Source: Dendrocalamus latiflorus
Taxonomy: Eukaryota > Streptophyta > Magnoliopsida > Poales > Poaceae
Direction: 5' to 3'
DNA: 64,000 bases
Assembly: GCA_017311315.1 (NCBI GenBank)
Contig: CM029640.1
Coordinates: 16,827,905 to 16,891,904 of the forward strand
Under the pieces are notes generated by a model. The model worked only from the letters and a program-made list of their open reading frames with translations. It was not told where the DNA came from and searched no databases. Of the stretch, positions 12,355-23,918 are shown in pieces. Positions within the stretch are counted from its first letter, which is position 1. The number at the start of each line of letters is the position of its first letter. Both the position numbers and the translations under genes were made by a program.

Positions 12355-12574
12355 AGTGATAGTCTGATATATAGAGAGAGAGAGAAAAAAAATACCTTTT
12401 ACTATAAGTATAATTACATCTACCTCTAGTATACCATCTAAACAAACAAACAAACATATATATATACATACAATGTTTGTTTGTTTATTTAGATGGTATA
12501 CTAGAGGTAGATGTAATTATACTTATAGTAAAAGATATTTTTTTCTCTCTCTATATATATATCAGACTATCACT
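12355..12574. repeat. Nearly perfect 220-bp inverted repeat (foldback hairpin)
   Basis: Two arms of about 100 bp, 12355 to about 12455 and about 12474 to 12574, are reverse complements with only a few differences, mostly in the GA/TA microsatellite. The loop is about 20 nt of AT repeats. A transcript through it would fold into one long stem. This is most likely a MITE or foldback element, but no target duplication is evident. A small-RNA-producing hairpin is possible, and the sequence alone does not show it. Confidence 0.88.
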
Positions 12575-12599
12575 AAATATATATATGGAAGCATATCTA

Positions 12600-13459
12600 G
12601 AGCTAAAGAATAAATTGTGCTAAAATGCTAAATCGCATCAGAACCATCCGATCTGACCTGTGTGGCTCGGATCGAGGAGGATAAAAAACCTCCAACTCAC
12701 TTAACCCATCTTTCAAAAAAAAACCCCGCATATATTTGTTTGGCGAATACGCCCCTCGGCCATTCCTCTCTCTCCTCGTCCACTCACTCTCCCCTCCGTC
12801 TCCCTCTCACCTCTCCCTCTTGCCTCCCCCTCCGAAGGCGGTGGCGCTGGGCGTTGGAGTTGAGGGTAGTGCTGAGCTTCGAAGAAGAGGTAGCCGGCGT
12901 CACGAGTTGTCTGATTGAGATATGTGGCAACGCTTCTGGGGGCCCAGAGTTGAGGGAGGCGGCGGCACTGCTGGGGGTGAGGTGGAGGTGGCGGCGCTAC
13001 TGGGGCCTGGTTTAGCCCTAGGTCGCCTTGTCGCAGCTCGGGGGAAGGACGGGCATGCACCAGGGGCAGGACAGGGGCCGAGGAGGGAGGCGGCGCCAGG
13101 GGCCAAACCCTAAAGAGGGCAGCGGCGATACAGGGGCGAGAGGGTGGCACGGTGGTAGAGGCCAAGAGCACCAGGGAGGGAGTCGAAGGATGCCGGGAGG
13201 GCGGCTACGGAGGGGGAGGCGAGGGGAGACGGAGCCATGGGATGGAGAGGGGTGAGAGGGAGACAAGAGGGGAGAGTGAGCGGATGAGGGAGAGAGAGGA
13301 ATGGCCGAGGGCGTATTTGCAAAAAAAATATCTATGCAGGGTTTTCTGAAAGATGGTTTAATGAGTTGAGAGGCTTCCATTCTCTCGATCCGAGCCACGT
13401 CGGATCGGATGGCTTTGATGAGCTTAAGCATTTTAGCACTGAAATGCCCTTTAGCACTA
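12600..13459. mobile_element. Non-autonomous Mutator-like element with long TIRs and GC-rich core (Pack-MULE-like)
   Basis: About 200-bp terminal inverted repeats pair 12600-12830 with 13230-13459. They share GTGCTAAAATGC, CCATCCGATC, TGGCTCGGATCGAG and CGGCCATTCCTCTCTCT in inverted order. The core (12830-13230) is GC rich and open in several frames on both strands, typical of captured genic DNA in Pack-MULEs. No transposase is encoded. The expected 9-11 bp target duplication was not resolved, so the family call rests on TIR length and core composition. Confidence 0.7.
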
Positions 13460-15859
13460 CACACACAATATATACTAATCAGTTGCTACGCGTAGAATAA
13501 ACACGCACCCCTAACTGACCTAACTAGCCAACCACTCCACCATCACACACCATGCTCAATTACTAGCGTTTGTTAATTATGGTAAAGTTACTATCGTATG
13601 TACATCAAGTTATCATCTGTAATATATGAAGTTACTTATAGTTATCATCCGTAATTCATGAAGTTACTGCCATGTGTGAGTGAAGTTGTTGCCAACATGT
13701 ATACATTGAGAGGAGAGAACCATGCATGTCAATAGCAAATAACCCATATGGAAAGTTACTGCCGTTTGTGAGTGAAGTTACTGTCAAACACATATAGAAT
13801 TATTGTCCGTTTGTAACACTATAAAACTGATAGTAACTCTACATGTATTTGACAATAATTTCATTCATACACGATAGTAACTTTATATGACATGATTTTC
13901 GCAACGTCAAAACAAATTCAACATGAATCTTATTTTATTAAGCTCATAATTTCGAAAACAATGGTGAAAATGGATCGCAGATTGGACTTTTGGTAAAAGA
14001 GTTATTGTATTTTTTAACTTGTAAATAAGATAAAAAATCACAAGTCAAATGTATTTATTCTCTTTTCTCTCCTGTTGCATGCATACATGCAAGTCAAATT
14101 ACGATCACCTGAACATAAACTTATCATCGATAATTCACGAAATTACTTACAGTTCTCACGTGATAACTTTCACATCACAATGCTATGGAAGTCACTATCT
14201 TCTGAATATAAAATTATCATCAATAATTTATCAAGTTACTTACATTTGAAAAGTTACTATCTCATGCATCAACCGAGTTATGCTCAAGCGCACCAGAAAT
14301 CTAGCTAGCGACCCACGTGTAGCGTGCGCGCACGTGCTTGTTAGCGTAGCCGTATACACACACAGAGAGAGATACACATTAATTAGAGGCTCCCTCCAGA
14401 TGATTCATATTAATCTTAAAAGTAAAAGGCTGAAAATTACCATATTAATTTAAAAAAGGAATAAAACTTCCACTGTTAATCATAGAAAGAATCTTGACCA
14501 TCCAAATTATACTCGGCTAACGTATGGCTAGATGTTGGGTGGGTTCTTTTGAGCTTATAGCTTGGATTTTTATACTAACTAGCTTTTAAATAGAATGCAT
14601 TTTTAAGGCAAGGTCTACAAGTCGATTGCAGTAGATACTATCCCGACTTCATCTATATCGGTCAAAATCGCACGTGAGTATCTCTCTCCATACTCTCTCA
14701 CACAAGCAAACAGAATTCAAAATTTTAAGTTAAAAACAATAAGTCACAACACAAAAAGAAATCCACCCATTATCTACTCAGATAACTATAACAAAGAGAA
14801 AGCACTATAACTGTCCAACCAGATTCGACTAAAACTCCATGCTTTCTCCCTTGCCATGGGAAAACATCCCAAAACATGTCATACCAACAGCAACTTCCGA
14901 ATACAAAACAACCTGCAGACCGAGCGCTTGCTCGGTTGGCAATGCTACCAGTTCCAGCTTCGAGTCGTGGTGCCGCATTTTGGGGGCACTGTTCATGTAA
15001 ACAGTACCCCCTTCAGCATTCATGTAAATAGTGCCCTCTAAGTACACGTACATACGTGGGTGTTTTCAATGGTTACAATGCACACCCATGCTCCGTGAGA
15101 CTCTATGGTCTCTGCTTCGTCTAAAACATATGCATTGGATACCACTTTATGAGTGTGTGTAAATGTATGATGTTATATGTGTGCATGCATGAGTGTGTCT
15201 TGTTATACTGGTGATCTCAAAAAAAGAATACAGAGCAACCTAGAAATCAGATCGTGCATGTGTTATTTAAACAAACATGCTGGGTACTACACAGAGCTTA
15301 ATATTAGAAACAGTTCGCATGCATACGGCTCTACTGGCAAAATTATTGCACGGTGTACTATAACAAATTTTTCCCTCTGTGTCACTAAATATATACGTAG
15401 GTTATTTTGTACATTAACATGGCCTTACATGTATAATTTTGACCATTAACTTATATTTCAATATGATACTATAAATTTAAAAAGTACATAATATTAAAAT
15501 ATATTCCATAACGAATCTACTAATGCTAAATTCATAATTTAATTCTGAAGATATTTTAAATTCGTAATTAAAATCAAATAAATTTTCAGAAATATAATTG
15601 AATTAATAAATTTAGAATATTTGTAAAGTTCCGAAGAAATTAGGAAAATTTAAATTTTCAATATTCAGAACTCAAAATAAGCAAAATTCTTTACAGAATT
15701 CAAAATATGCAACATTTCATATAAAAATACCGCAAAATAGGTGAACAACAAAATAATATTTCATCTGTTAGTAAATTTATATAGGTTGTTCTGAATATTG
15801 AAATATGGTCTCCTACTTTTATCTTCTATTATATTGAGTTGTTTTAAATAAACATATAT
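13460..15859. other. Intergenic AT-rich sequence with a degenerate AAGTTACT motif
   Basis: No gene is supported. Between 13565 and 14290 a short motif close to GAAGTTACTGyC recurs many times on both strands with irregular spacing, suggesting an old diverged repeat. The stretch 14780-15859 holds only simple AT-rich sequence. A decayed MITE in this interval is listed separately. Confidence 0.5.
14545..14770. mobile_element. Decayed MITE, copy 1 of a three-copy family
   Basis: The stretch GGTCTACAAGTCGATTG...GTAGATACT...TATATCGG, followed by a CACGTGAGTATCTCTCTCC-like block, matches sequences near 45480-45580 and 50040-50130 in the same order. In all three places it ends in an AT-rich stretch with CATAAGCC- or AATAAGTC-like words. 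The termini are too decayed to show a target duplication. Confidence 0.5.
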
Positions 15860-15990
15860 CACTACTACAAAACAAGCTATACTAGACATCTCATCACAGA
15901 CGATTCATGTGGAGCCATCTGTGCTTTGATTATTACATACGGTTCATGGCTAAAACCGTTTCTGAAACTATCACAGACGGTTGGGTGTAA

Positions 15991-16427
15991 GGGCCTGTTT
16001 GGCAGAGCTCCACTAACTCCAGATCCACCAAAAACAGCTCCACTCCACGAATTTTTACCCAAACGCTCCAGCTCCACGAAATCTGGATTCACCAAAATAC
16101 TGAATCTAGCTCCAGATTCATGAAATCCATGGAGCACCTCAAGGGGTGCTCCACAAAACCTTGTTTCGTACCTACTCGTGTAGTTGGGTGGTAATTACCC
16201 ACCTTTTGCCACTGGTTACACACCCCATCCCATACCACCATAAAACCCATGGGCAAAACAGGTCATTCCCACCAAAAACTCAGTTTCGTGGATCTGGAGC
16301 TGATGTGCAAGCCAAACAGTTTTGTCTAGCTCTATGGTGGGATCCCAGATTTACGGTGGAGCTATTTTTGGTGGATCTGCTGCTCCAGATTCATTTTTTC
16401 AGTGGTGGAGCTCTGCCAAACAGGCCC
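15991..16427. mobile_element. Tourist-like MITE (437 bp) nested in the CACTA element
   Basis: Terminal inverted repeats start GGGCCTGTTTGGCAGAGCTC, are at least 23 bp long and match perfectly. The 3-bp target duplication TAA (15988-15990 and 16428-16430) is the PIF/Harbinger length. The internal sequence has further CTCCAGATTCA-like inverted motifs. It sits between subterminal repeats of the CACTA element and is therefore the younger insertion. Confidence 0.93.
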
Positions 16428-16740
16428 TAAAAAGCCGTCTGTGATATACGGATTATCACAGACATCACAGATGGTTTTTAAATAGAACCGTCTATGAAAC
16501 TATCACAAACGGTTCGGATAACAAACCGTCTCTGATAATGAGACGTCACCGATCCGTGGCATATCCCCCAGGATTTCGATCTCACCCGTCCATTCTCTCC
16601 ACATTGGATGGCAGGCACCGATTCCTCCCACCGCTCGGCCCTTATTAATTACTCCACATCTACCTTCCCATCGGCAGTCACGCGTGAGTTCATCCACTAC
16701 ATAGCTTCCTCCCTTCGACGACGCCGATCGACTACCACCG

Positions 16741-17087
16741 TGAGCTAGCGCCTCCGTTGTGACACCACGGTTGACTGCATAGCACACTCCTGTCGTAAGT
16801 GTCATAAAAGTGTCTTACGCAATCTCACCGTTGTGCCACAAAGGTGGCACTACCGTTGCCTCTCCATTGCCGGTGATATCCGGCCGCCATCTGATGCATC
16901 CAGCTTGTTCCTCAATGATGCCGAATATTGCTGTGAGCTAGCGCCTCCGTTGAATGCAGAACACACTCTTGTCGTAAGTGTCGTAAGAGTGTCTTCTGCA
17001 GTCTCACCGTCGTGCCACAAAAGTGGCGCTATTGCCTCCTCTCCATTGCCGGTGATATCCGGCCGCCATCCAATACATTCAGCTTCT
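16741..17087. repeat. Tandem duplication inside the CACTA element
   Basis: A segment of about 160 bp at 16741-16903 recurs at 16934-17087. Both begin GAGCTAGCGCCTCCGTTG and contain TCTCCATTGCCGGTGATATC. The copies have diverged by substitutions and small indels. It is not part of the usual CACTA repeats, so it may be captured host sequence. No open frame spans it convincingly. Confidence 0.75.
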
Positions 17088-17778
17088 AGTGTCTACTAGG
17101 ATCTCTGTTTCTTATATATTCTTGTTGTGGTAAAGTGTTGAGTTCATTATCTTGTTATGCTATAATGGTGGATTCTAATCATAATGGAAATGGAATTTGT
17201 TGTTTTGTTTGCCACTGTATTTGCTTGTTTTCAAAGGTCATAGATATAGGATAAACTATCACAGACGGTTTGTGCTATAAATCATCTATGAAGGACTATC
17301 ACAAACGGTTCTATATACTAACCGTCTGTAATACTCACCAATCACAGACGGTTGGTAACTAGAACCGTCTATGATGTGTGAGTATCATAGACGGTTTTTT
17401 TTCCGAGCCGTCTGTAATACTCAGACGATTCTAATTACAAACTATATGTGTTGTCTTTATCACAGATGGCTCATAAACCGTCTGTGATAACCTCCGATTA
17501 TAACTGAGATATAAATACAAGCGGTTCAGAAAACCGTCTGTGCTGGCAGTTTCAAACTGTCTGTGATGACCTTTTTGTAGTGGTGTTATATGTATGTATA
17601 TTTCATGATGTGGCAATAACAAATTCATGTGGCCAATCTGGATACTATCTCACATATGGATGGTTTAATCTAACAATGTTTGACTAACATTAATTCTATC
17701 ACAATCTATATTTAGTGTCGCATGGAGTATGTGCTAATTAATATAGGCTTTTGAGAATGAAAACAATGTTTCTACTAC

Positions 17779-18126
17779 TCCCGCAGTTTCCATAAAAGTT
17801 GGCACTTTTGGCTAATGGACATATATATACCTAGGCAATCCTTTTCTTGGTAGAATAGGACCAAAATACCCTCCAATATATAAAGCCCTGTTTGAAACGT
17901 ACGAATAACACATGAAGTAATTCAATTCCCACAGTAATTGGAAAAACTTCCCGTGTTCCAAATGGGACCTAATATCTCAACACGTAAAATGAGTAGTAAA
18001 GTAGGAGGGAGTGTGTAGGTTTAATAGTGGTAGTTTAGGAAAGTTCATCTCAATATTGGGAAAGTGCCAGTTATTTGGAAACAAAGTTTACGGTGAAAAG
18101 TGAAAAGTATTCAGAAATGGATGGAG
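17779..18126. mobile_element. Stowaway-like MITE (348 bp)
   Basis: The left end CTCCCGCAGTTTC and the reverse complement of the right end, CTCCATCCATTTC, match the Stowaway terminal consensus. The flanking dinucleotide TA (17777-17778 and 18127-18128) is the Tc1/mariner-type target duplication. No coding capacity. Confidence 0.85.
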
Positions 18127-19470
18127 TAGCATATAATTATCTTTTAGATTTAGAAAGTATAAAAGTACACCACTTCAAATGTGCTTGCCCATGCAGATAC
18201 ACAGGTTGATTACTAGTTAAGACAATCACGCTACTATCCTGTGCAAGTGCAACCTTCTTCTCCCTACTATTCCATGCAACCTTCTTCTAGGGCTAAGGCT
18301 GATTGGGCTGTGCCCATTTGAGTTTACGTTTCAAGCTTGTAGTTTTTTAATTTTTTCTTTTTCACTTATTTTTGAGCTTTTTTTCTCTTTATTCCTCTGC
18401 ATTATCCATGACGATATAACTATTTTTTCTTTCTTAAATTTTTAAGTTTAATTACGTTGAAAAGGTCACCAGTAGCTACAGTACAAAAAACTGCTATAAT
18501 AACAAAAAAAAAGTTAGAAACTTAAGTTTTATAAGTCTAAATGAGCACCGTCGAGAGCGGCGGTGGCACCGCGACCATGGGAGGCATGGGTGGAGGAAGC
18601 ACGGTGGGTGACACTAGAAGCCGCATGCGGAGCTTTCGACGGGATATTTCTTTGGCCGCTCCGCTCCCGCGGCCTCTCTCTCCCCCGCTCCCTCTTCTTT
18701 CTCCCCCGCTCCCTCTCATTCTCCCTTCCTCGCCGCCGTCATCCCTCAACTCTCCTCCACCGCCGTCATAGAAGGTGGTTGGGGAGGGAAATCCAACTCC
18801 CCGCTACGGGTTCACCCTCCCCCCAGGTATAGAAGGAGATCGGGGGGGAGGCGGTGGCCCAGCGACTGGCGGCTGCAGGGGCGATGGACAGGGTAGGAAG
18901 GCGGTGGCAGCAGTGGCTGCGCTGCGAGGCGGCGATGATGCCGTCGGCTGTCCGGGGGGTGGGGCGGCAGAGGAGACACGTAGAGCTACTTAGGGTGGCA
19001 CGGCAACAATGGCCGATAACGAGGTATACCCTATACCATCGGAAGTCCTTCTAATGATATACTGTTTGGTAGTTGCTCTCAACTTAACCGTTCGTCACAA
19101 GTAAGAACAAATTACTGATGAGTTGTCTTTGGAACGTCTGACTGAACTGGTCCGAGTAACGTCCTTTCCCCTTCAAAGGATATACGCCCACGTGGCTAAG
19201 CTCGAATATACAAGTGGAACTCGTGAGTTTGTCTTTTTCAGTCTAGTTCTTTGCTCCAAACGGAAGACAAAAAAGATGGTCATAGCGATCTTGAGGCGTG
19301 CAGGAGGGGCGTGGAATACTATTCGTCCAAGTTCATATGCAGCCACCCACCGCCTTTTTGTCCTCACAAGGGGAAAGCTACACAAGATACTTGGATTGGC
19401 GCCCAAAGGAAACTTTTCGAATCCTGGTAGACCGGAAAAGCCCTGACATTGGCCAAATGCCAAGAAAAGT
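18127..19470. other. Intergenic, with a GC-rich stretch at 18540-19000
   Basis: The GC-rich part has overlapping open frames on both strands (for example 18541-18771 plus and 18537-18749 minus), which reflect base composition. I recognise no protein. It could be a captured or decayed gene fragment. The rest is featureless. Confidence 0.45.
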
Positions 19471-22400
19471 TTTTGCCCCCCTGAAAGAAGTTATTTACAG
19501 AAATAACCCTGATGATATTTTTTTAAAATAACCCCTTGGTGTCGCCGGGGAGCGCGCCAAGAAGACTGGAGCTACCGGGAGGCGCGTTAGGCTGTGCAAA
19601 AGCCCAGTCGTCTATCGCTTTTCGATAATTTGAACTTTACGTCGTGTCATATCTCGTGGATGCCATTCCCTGTCTGTTCGCGAGGTTATTTAAGCGCATG
19701 AGGGCACGCAGCAAACCTCACCCGTGCATTCCCTCCTTGCCTCCTTCCGCATTTCTCATAGCGCTCTCTTGCAAACAGCAGTGCTCCCCCGTTCGCAGAT
19801 TACTTCGTCCTACATCTGAATACTAATATGAGAATACTAATACCACGGTTACACCCCAGGGGAAAATCATGTGGGCATGGTGAAACATACTAGCAGTGCC
19901 GTGTGGAAGCATTACATGGAGATGGCTAGCAATCCTTCATCTCCGACCTTTCGGCGGCCCATGGTGTATGTCCATTTTGTTGACCATGGTGATTCCTCCA
20001 GCGTGGCCGATGCGCAAGCGGATGGGAATAATCTTGTCCCCCTCTTTTGTTCATTGTCAATGGAATAGTTTCCCCAAGAGGCGCAGGTTGCTGAGGAACC
20101 TCCAGTTGACAAAGATTCTGCAGGCATCCAGCCGAATGAAGGTGTTGGTAAATAGTGGGGGCGCTCGCATTGACTGCCACGAGATAATTCGTGGCATGCC
20201 TAAGGGAAAAATACCAAAGATGAGGAGGACTTCGACTCACAATCCAGCAAGCATGAAGTAGGCAGTGAGGGTGGTGTTGTGGATGGCATTGTTTCCACCG
20301 ACATGGACTATATGGCTAGTAGGTTGGATTTGTAAGTGGCCTCTTCCCTAGTTCTGCCACAGGACCACAACTCTTCGTGGGCCTTTGATGCGGACACCTT
20401 GCTTGTGGGGCAGTGCATCCCTGACAAGAGTGCTGCGAAGCAAGCTATCACAAGCTTTGCAATCAGGATCAGTCAAACTTACTGAGTTTTCAGGTGAGTT
20501 GGACTGTGAACATAACACATTTTTTATGTGAACTTAGTCGTAGTCACCAATATGTGTATGCCATTGTTTTGCAGGTCAAACCATGACACTTACATAGTTA
20601 AGTGCATGGTTAGCTCTTTCCCAGGCAAAGTCCATGCACAAAGATTCCCCGACGTAGGAACGGACTTCCACATCATAGTTGTGAGGGACCACACATGTGA
20701 GCTTAAGGAGCCGTTGTATCACCACTGGAATATGACCTCGGGCTACATCGTGATCATCGTTAGTCATTTAGTGGTATCAGATGTAACCATTTCTCCAAAG
20801 GTTTTGATGGCAAATGTAGTGAATGCAGTAGGCTTTGACGTGAGCTACAACAAGGTTTGGTGGGCAAAGCGGAAGGTGCTCGAAGGGATGTACAATATAT
20901 ATGAGGAGATGTATGACCTAGTCCCCAGAATGTTGCACCAGGTAGCCGAGGCTAATCCGAGCACACGCCTCAACAAGATGGACCGGCCTCACCCCTCTAA
21001 CACCCCAAATTCTCTAATCCTAGATCGTGTATTCTAGGCATTTGGCCCGGTAGTGGAGGGATTCAAGCACTATCAACCCGTCCTCAGTATGGACGAAACC
21101 ATCCAATGTAGGAAGTATAAGGGCACCATCTTGACTGCTATTGCCACTGATGCCAATATTCAGTTACTCCCAGTTGCATTCACAATTATGGAGAATGAAA
21201 ACACCAATAGCTGGCTATGGTTCCTGGCAAACATAAAGCAACATGTTATGTAGGACTGGTCAGATGTGTGTGTCATCACAAACCGTCATGCCGGGTTGTT
21301 GTCCACACTGAACACTATGTAGAACAACACAAGGGTGTCGTTCCAATGGAACGACATGTGCACATGTTGGTGCATGCGGCATCTTGCAGCCAACTTCCAC
21401 ACCCGTTTTCGAAGCAAAGACCTTATGAAAAAGTTCAAGAAGCTGTGCCTACAGAACCAGAAGTAAAAGTCCAACGCTATATGGTGAGAGCTTGAGGTGG
21501 AAACTGCCCATATGAGCGGAGGTTCTAGGGTAGGCACACCGCAAAGCGAGTTTGCTGAGTAGATGAGCGTGCATTGCCCAGAATTGGAGAAGTGGTCCCT
21601 TCTCCACAACACGCATGTTTGAGGTGTACAATGGTGTGTTGAAAGGGGTCCGTGTTGTACCCACATTGCCATTGTGGACAAGACTTGAAACAACACTGTA
21701 GGTTACTTCGTGAACTGCGCTATGTTGGCCAAGAAGCACTTCGACGAGAGGAAGCAATACATGAAGGTTACCCTTGCCTACATGGAGAAGAAAATAACAA
21801 AGGCTCGAACCCATGTAGCTCGAACTATAGACGACATGAGGAAGAAGTTCAAAATCCATCTCTGAGACAAGTATGTTATTGGCCACTTGAGAGGTGATCG
21901 AAAGCATGTTTGCACCTATAACAAGCCTCAATTGCTGCACAAGCCTTGCTCCCACGTATATGCTGCATGCGCCCTACTATGCCAATCTTCCGCAATGTAC
22001 GTATCAGAGTTCTACGACATACGTCACCTGTATGATACTTGAAAAGCAGAGTTCAACTCGTATAGTGTGGAAGGGCACTACAGGGACCTATGGCAGGGGG
22101 ATATCAAATGGTTGCCTAATAGCGCACTACGGCATCTTGGGCGAGGCAGGTGTCAGTCAAGGCGCATCAAGAACGACATGGATGCTAGCCAATGTGGAGA
22201 CAAGCCTAGACCTAGGAGGTGTAGGCTATGCAAGACTGCTAGTCACTCTTTGAGGGACTACCCAAATAGGCCATCTTCCTTCGGTGTGTGCCTTAGCAGA
22301 CATTCTATCAGTTGATTTTGGTATAGCCCTCAAATGTTGTGTCTTTAAGCCTTCCTGGGTTATGCGCTACTGTTTTGTGCAATGTGTATGAGTAATAATA

Positions 22401-23175
22401 ATTTGTTTTAATAAGCCATGGGTAAAACCATTTCTTACATTGGTTATATTTATGAAACAAAGCGGTGCACATGACAACACAAATTACAACAACACTCACA
22501 GAACTACACCTTCAAGATAATGATAAACACAAGAAAGAAAATAATACACAACATCAAGTTGATCTTGCTCTCCAGTCTGTCAAAATGATGCCTCATCTCT
22601 GCCATTACCATACCCCCCATGACAACTTTCTCCTCTATAGCAATGTCGTACCTGGTGCTCATTTCATCTTACCACACCCAGAATCGGCAACCGACTGGCC
22701 TATCCTGCAATTTAATCAACAAAAAAAGGTTCCCTAACATTTCAATGTATTTTCCTAAAACATTGGTTCTGAAGGGCCGAAATCCCACACGTGGGCCAGG
22801 GATCTGACAACGCATCCTAGTCCCTGCTCAGACACCGCCAAAAAATAAAAAATTCAAAAGTTTGCACAATCACATACAAATGAAATGCCACAAGGGCTGT
22901 GAGGACAAAAGGTGGTGAGCCGACAACCCAACATGCATTGATGTGATATAAAGTTGAAATTATCACAAAACGATAGATGTTGGGCGTTCGCACTGGCCTA
23001 ACACACCCCCTATGCCCTGTTGCGCTCCCCGGCCACACCAGGTGCCCTGGTGCACTCCCTACCATGCCAGGTGCCTACCGCGCCGGCTGGCCACACTAGG
23101 GGGCTCTTTTCGCAAAAAAAATCATTACCGTGGGCATTTCTACAAATAACTTCTCCTAGGAGGCCCAAAAATAAA
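19471..23175 (+). mobile_element. Decayed autonomous Mutator-like element (MULE)
   Basis: A MuDR-type transposase remnant lies between two diverged inverted ends. On the left (19485-19560) the sequence reads AGAAGTTATTTACAGAAAT and later CTTGGTGTCGCC. The reverse complement of the right end (23100-23160) reads AGAAGTTATTTGTAGAAAT and later CTAGTGTGGCC. The ends are imperfect, so the borders are good to about 20 bp and the 9-bp target duplication was not resolved. The stretch 22320-23090 between transposase and right end has no recognisable gene. Confidence 0.75.
20380..22315 (+). pseudogene. MuDR-type MULE transposase, multiply disrupted
   Basis: MULE transposases cut and paste DNA with a DDE catalytic domain. 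Fragments in order are a MuDR-domain-like stretch at 20390-20500; an SxxxxWxAKxK-type block near 20840-20880; the catalytic block GFKHYQPVLSMDETIQ followed by KYKGTILTAIATDANIQLLP (21059-21175), with the first catalytic Asp in SMDET; ENTNSWLWFL (21200-21230); and a C-terminal zinc knuckle near 22225-22265. The knuckle reads CRLCKTASHSLRDYP, with Tyr where the final Cys of CX2CX4HX4C is expected. Several stops and frame changes separate the pieces, so it cannot make an active enzyme. The family call is firm; the exact ends are not. Confidence 0.87.
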
Positions 23176-23711
23176 AATTTTCAAATGCTAAAGTGTGGTT
23201 AGTTGGTCACTCACAGGAACAAAAGAATGTACATACTTCAACACAATAAGGACCGAGAGGGTGTAGATGTGTTGTTAGTTATTACAACTATTAGTAAGGT
23301 TCAACAATTGAGAGATCATTTGATCAAATCCTAAAAGAATCCATTAATAAAGCCATCTAACATGCAATCTCTCTAGTCAATTGTTGGAACCCGGAGTAAC
23401 GACTCCTGGATCCTCTGTGTAAATTGCACTAGTCCAGGATCAGCGAGTGCACACAGTACAACAAAGATATATACCAAGCACAAATGACCAACTATATTAA
23501 ATAAAGGAGTACGGCCTTATGGCCAAGTCTTACATCAACGGCCATTGGCAAAGATAATAAAGCAAATAATTGCGGAAGCAAAATGATAAAAATGAAGCCC
23601 AAGCCTGCCCACAGGCAAACGACAGTAAGACGCGGCCTACTCGTTCAGATCTTCACCGTAGTTGATGACATCTTCCTCTGTATGGGGATTGCGAAGTGAG
23701 TACAAACTTGT
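23176..23711. other. Unidentified host of retrotransposon E, left side
   Basis: No gene is supported. The sequence resembles retrotransposon LTR/UTR DNA (a poly-purine-poor, tRNA-less stretch with ATATATACCAAGCAC near 23470) and ends at the CTTGT duplication of element E (23707-23711). It should continue at 26938. Confidence 0.35.
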
Positions 23712-23918
23712 TGATGAGGCGATGGGGTCCCGATCTTCCAATAGGATGATAACTTCGATTTTGGTGGAGGTGATTCTCACGATCCGACTACAACCGTACG
23801 ACGACGCTTGCGCCTTAGCAATCGCTGAACCAACCCCAAGATGTTATCAACCGTGCCAAGAACGCGGTTGACCTGACCACGAAGGTCTATTCCTGCATGC
23901 AACCGAAGAACACGCAAG
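23712..23918 (-). repeat. Truncated 3' LTR of element E
   Basis: This matches the last 207 bp of the 5' LTR (25606-25812), sharing GATGAGGCGATGGGGTCCCG and continuing to ACACGCAAG, after which the copies differ. It ends the element next to the CTTGT duplication. Confidence 0.92.

Larger units (their letters stand above)
15860..17585. mobile_element. Non-autonomous CACTA (En/Spm) element, 1.7 kb
   Basis: The left end CACTACTACAAAA (15860-15872) pairs with the right end, whose reverse complement reads CACCACTACAAAA (17573-17585). The subterminal regions (15890-15990, 16430-16535, 17260-17570) contain many copies of TCACAGACGGTT and its complement AACCGTCTGTGA, the binding-site-like repeats typical of CACTA elements. 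No transposase is encoded. A 3-bp target duplication is not clear (TAT on the left, TTA on the right). The interior contains a nested Tourist MITE and a tandemly duplicated, non-repetitive segment. Confidence 0.88.

Noticed and set aside
12355..12574. miRNA gene call for the hairpin
   Set aside because: The stem is long and almost perfect with no bulges, more like a foldback element; no mature sequence can be inferred without small-RNA data.
12662..13464. Several frames on both strands in 12.7-13.5 kb as genes
   Set aside because: They cross the terminal inverted repeats of the Pack-MULE-like element and overlap each other; composition explains them.
13565..14290. Helitron call for the AAGTTACT-rich stretch
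   Set aside because: No TC...CTAG ends with a 3' hairpin could be placed, and spacing of the motif is irregular.
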